From an uncultured Angelakisella sp. (GTDB taxonomy: Bacteria; Bacillota; Clostridia; Oscillospirales; Ruminococcaceae), in the NCBI GenBank assembly GCA_947564495.1, contig CANOCD010000034.1:1-8922 (forward strand): a stretch of DNA of 8,922 nt. The letters are read 5' to 3'. A program made the position numbers and the translations under genes. The notes beneath the pieces were generated by a model. It made no database searches. It was given only the letters and a program-made list of their open reading frames with translations, and was not told the origin of the DNA. Below, piece after piece: positions 6,536 through 8,922 of this stretch. Numbering within the stretch: the first letter of the stretch is position 1; the number at the start of each line of letters is the position of its first letter.

Positions 6536-7783
6536 TCAGCGGGTCTGGCCGCTGCCCAGGACGATATACTTTGTGGTGGTCAGCTCCCCCAGCCCCATGG
6601 GGCCCCTGGCGTGGAGCTTCTGGGTGGAGATGCCGATCTCCGCCCCCAGGCCGAACTCCCCGCCGTCGGTGAACCGGGTGGAGGCGTTGACATACACCGC
6701 CGCCGCGTCCACCTGCTGGGTGAAGAGGCGGCTGTGGCTGTAGTCGCTGGTGACGATGGCCTCGCTGTGGCCGGTGGAGTATTGGCGGATGTGGTCGATG
6801 GCCTCCTCCAGGGAATCCACCACCCGCACCGCCAGGATGTAGTCGCCAAATTCGGTGGCGTAGTCCTCCTCGGTGGCGGGGCGGACGCTCTCCCCCAGGA
6901 TTCGCCGGGTCTCGGGGCAGCCCCGAAGCTGGACCTCGTACCGGTCCAGGGCGGCCTTGGCCAGGGGTAGGAACTCCTCCGCCACCTCCCGGTGGACCAG
7001 CAGCGTCTCGGCGGCGTTGCAGACCGAGGGGCGGCTGCACTTGGCGTTTTCGATGATCCGGACCCCCATCTGGAGGTCACAGGGGCTGTCGATGTAGACG
7101 TGGCAGTTGCCCACCCCGGTCTGGATCACCGGGACGGTGGAGTTTTCCACCACCGCCCGGATGAGCCCCGCCCCGCCCCGGGGGATGAGGACGTCGATGA
7201 GGCCGTTGGCCCTCATCATCTCCCGGGAGGTCTCCCGGCTGGTGTCCTCCACCAGCTGGACGGCGCCGGCGGGGAAGCCCGCCTGCTCCAGGGCCCGGCC
7301 CATGATCCCGGCCAAAGCCAAATTGGTCTCGATGGCCTCCTTGCCCCCCCGGAGAATACAGGCGTTCCCCGATTTGAGGCAGAGGGCGGCGGCGTCCACC
7401 GTCACGTTGGGACGGGCCTCGTAGATGATCCCCGCCACCCCCAGGGGCACCCGCACCCGGGTAATGGAAAGGCCGTTGGGCCGGACGCTCCCCTGGTCCA
7501 CCCGGCCCACCGGGTCGGGGAGGGCCACGATCTCCTCCACGGCGGCGGCGATACCCTGGATGCGCTTTTCATCCAGGGCCAGCCGGTCCAGAAGGGCCCG
7601 GCTCATCCTCGATTCCACCCCGTGGGCGGTGTCCAGGGCGTTGGCGGCCAATATTTCGGCTGTGTGCTCCCGGAGGGCGGCGGCCATGGCCAGCAGGCCC
7701 CTGTCCTTCTCCCGGGAACCGGCGGAGGCCAGAAACGATGCGGCCTCCCGGGCCCTCCGGCCCAGTTCTTCTATGGTCCTCAT
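6536..7783 (-). CDS. proA: Gamma-glutamyl phosphate reductase
   Basis: Second step of proline synthesis: NADPH-dependent reduction of gamma-glutamyl phosphate to glutamate 5-semialdehyde, in the cytosol. An aldehyde-dehydrogenase-fold enzyme of 415 residues, the usual length. Landmarks are GVAGIIYEARPNVT (115-128), LKSGNACILRGGKEA (136-150), the catalytic cysteine C255 in KCSRPSVCNAAETLLVH, and the family signature around AIDHIRQYSTGHSEAI (328-343). The end has GLGAEIGISTQKLHARGPMGL. I chose the ATG at 7783 over the TTG at 7801: AAGGAG sits 5 bases before it, and the ATG overlaps the proB stop in the classic ATGA arrangement (7783-7780), indicating coupled translation with proB. The next gene starts 25 bases after the stop. 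Confidence 0.97.
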   Translation of the reverse strand: MRTIEELGRRAREAASFLASAGSREKDRGLLAMAAALREHTAEILAANALDTAHGVESRMSRALLDRLALDEKRIQGIAAAVEEIVALPDPVGRVDQGSVRPNGLSITRVRVPLGVAGIIYEARPNVTVDAAALCLKSGNACILRGGKEAIETNLALAGIMGRALEQAGFPAGAVQLVEDTSRETSREMMRANGLIDVLIPRGGAGLIRAVVENSTVPVIQTGVGNCHVYIDSPCDLQMGVRIIENAKCSRPSVCNAAETLLVHREVAEEFLPLAKAALDRYEVQLRGCPETRRILGESVRPATEEDYATEFGDYILAVRVVDSLEEAIDHIRQYSTGHSEAIVTSDYSHSRLFTQQVDAAAVYVNASTRFTDGGEFGLGAEIGISTQKLHARGPMGLGELTTTKYIVLGSGQTR

Positions 7784-8574
7784 AGGGTCTCCTTCCCCCA
7801 AAAGTGGGTCCCCACTGCCTCCCCTTCCAACAGGTCGTAGAGGACGTCGGGGTTCTTGCCGTTGACGATGTACATATCGGTCCCCGCCCCGGTGGCGATC
7901 CGCCCGGCGGAGAGCTTGGTGAGCATCCCCCCGGTGCCCCGGCTGGAGCCCGCCCCGCTGGCGGTGGCCATCAAAGCGTCGTCGATCTCCCGGACCTCCG
8001 GCACCAGAACGGCGGCGGCGTCCTTGGAGGGGTCGGCGGTGTAGAGGCCGTCGATGTCGCTGAGGATCACCAGGGCCTCGGCCCCGATGATCTTGGCCAC
8101 GATGGCGGAGAGGGTGTCGTTGTCCCCCACCCGGATCTCGTCGGTGGCCACCGTGTCGTTTTCGTTGACGATAGGGATGGCCCCCATGCCGAACAGGGCC
8201 TCGAAGGTGTTGCGGACATTTTCGCTGCTCTCGGCGTTATCCAGGCTGTACCGGGTGAGGAGCACCTGGCCCACGGTGTGGTTGTACTCGGAAAAATATT
8301 TGTCGTACAGGTACATCAGTTCGCACTGGCCCACAGCGGCGGCGGCCTGCTTGCCGGGGATGGTCTGAGGCCGCTCCCGCAGGCCCAGCTTGCCCACCCC
8401 CACGCCGATGGCCCCGGAGGAGACCAGCACCAGCTCCCGGTCGGTGTTTTTGATGTCCGCCAGGACCTTCACCAGCTTTTCCATCAGCCGGATGTTGATG
8501 TGGCCGCTGGGATGGGTCAGGGTGGAGGTCCCCACCTTGATGACGATTCGTTTCGCTCCCGTGATGACGCTCAT
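7780..8574 (-). CDS. proB: Glutamate 5-kinase without PUA domain
   Basis: First and usually feedback-controlled step of proline synthesis: ATP-dependent phosphorylation of glutamate to gamma-glutamyl phosphate, which is unstable and is passed to ProA. The 264 residues make up only the amino acid kinase domain; the C-terminal PUA domain of the 367-residue E. coli enzyme is absent, as in several other Firmicutes. Motifs: RIVIKVGTSTLT (9-20) with K13, VSSGAIGVGVGKLGL (51-65), IPIVNENDTVA (133-143), DNDTLSAIVA (151-160), LSDIDGLYTADP (171-182) and RGTGGMLTKLSAGRIA (212-227). The ATG (8574-8572) overlaps the stop of the upstream membrane protein gene as ATGA, and its own stop overlaps proA the same way. 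The three genes are therefore translated as a chain. Confidence 0.97.
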   Translation of the reverse strand: MSVITGAKRIVIKVGTSTLTHPSGHINIRLMEKLVKVLADIKNTDRELVLVSSGAIGVGVGKLGLRERPQTIPGKQAAAAVGQCELMYLYDKYFSEYNHTVGQVLLTRYSLDNAESSENVRNTFEALFGMGAIPIVNENDTVATDEIRVGDNDTLSAIVAKIIGAEALVILSDIDGLYTADPSKDAAAVLVPEVREIDDALMATASGAGSSRGTGGMLTKLSAGRIATGAGTDMYIVNGKNPDVLYDLLEGEAVGTHFWGKETL

Positions 8575-8922
8575 TTCTTCTCCTCCGTCTCCTCCTCGGG
8601 CTGGGGGTCCTTCCGCTGGACCAGGAGCTTGGTCACCCGCTGGTCGTCCATCTCCTTGACGGTGACGGTAAGGCAGTCGTAGATGAAGCTCTCCCCGGCC
8701 TCGGGGATGTGCTCCAGCATCTCCAGGGCCCAGCCGTTCATGGTGTTGAAGTCGCTGTCGAAGCCCCGGGGGGCGTAGTCGATGCGGTCAAAGAAGTCCT
8801 CGATGGCCATATCGCCGCTGACCTCCCAGGTATCCTCCCCGGTCTTTTGCAGGTCGGTGACGATCTCGTCGTGCTCGTCCCAGATCTCCCCCACCAGCTC
8901 CTCCAGCAGGTCCTCCAGGGTG
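8571..8922 (-). CDS. CorC/HlyC (CNNM-type) membrane protein, C-terminal part
   Basis: The last 116 residues of a gene that enters from beyond the right edge; the frame stays open to the last base. It begins with TLEDLLEELVGEIWDEHDE, the hallmark end of the second CBS domain in the family that carries DUF21, paired CBS and CorC_HlyC domains. The CorC_HlyC (transporter-associated) domain follows: WEVSGDMAIEDFFDRIDY, then DFNTMNGWALEMLEHIPEAGESF, and a closing VKEMDDQRVTKLLVQRKD strand pair, with a charged tail PQPEEETEEKK. Members are linked to magnesium or cobalt transport and are often labelled 'hemolysin' without cause. The stop overlaps the proB start by four bases (ATGA), so it belongs to the same operon. 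An internal GTG at 8894 is not the start. Confidence 0.9.
   Translation of the reverse strand, partial: TLEDLLEELVGEIWDEHDEIVTDLQKTGEDTWEVSGDMAIEDFFDRIDYAPRGFDSDFNTMNGWALEMLEHIPEAGESFIYDCLTVTVKEMDDQRVTKLLVQRKDPQPEEETEEKK

Noticed and set aside
7784..7801. TTG start of proA giving six extra residues
   Set aside because: The ATG at 7783 has AAGGAG 5 bases upstream and a standard four-base overlap with proB.

Overview
The window is chromosomal DNA of a GC-rich, spore-forming clostridium. The best guess is the Oscillospiraceae (Flavonifractor/Lawsonibacter-like gut bacteria), because three families of endospore formers sit beside Shine-Dalgarno-rich, high-GC genes: a SPOCS/DUF3794 protein, DUF2508 and BofA. 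No transposase, integrase, phage gene, CRISPR array or tRNA was seen. This looks like ordinary core chromosome, and I found no defence system or other obviously new multigene machine.

Layout, left to right. (1) 1-217, minus: start of a SPOCS-domain spore protein, cut by the window edge, with a sigma-E-like promoter upstream. (2) 218-727: a long divergent intergenic region holding that promoter, an extended -10 promoter reading rightward, and a structured leader. (3) 728-907, plus: a 59-residue unknown protein, closed by two hairpin terminators; the second is shared with the convergent ilvE. (4) 1028-3491, minus: gdhA-ilvE operon (glutamate dehydrogenase, branched-chain aminotransferase) under a near-consensus housekeeping promoter. 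(5) 3661-4075, plus: RNase P RNA (rnpB), with its own promoter divergent from gdhA and a UUCG-capped terminator. (6) 4264-4859, plus: DUF2508 gene and bofA, the sporulation pair usually found after recR, preceded by a second sigma-E-like promoter. (7) 4877-4920: terminator shared by the convergent operons. (8) 4919-8922, minus: tightly packed operon, in transcription order a CorC/HlyC-type membrane protein (partial), proB, proA, a membrane-anchored protein with a very acidic tail, and a GNAT acetyltransferase.

The metabolic genes share glutamate. GdhA makes (or deaminates) it, IlvE uses it as amino donor for valine, leucine and isoleucine, and ProB/ProA turn it into glutamate semialdehyde, the proline precursor; proC is not in the window. 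The sporulation genes (SPOCS protein, DUF2508, BofA) point to mother-cell functions, and both transcription units carry sigma-E-like promoters. The points most worth a second look are the bofA start, which appears one base out of frame with a strong ribosome binding site; the 59-residue gene with its structured leader; and the unknown acidic-tail protein inside the proBA operon.
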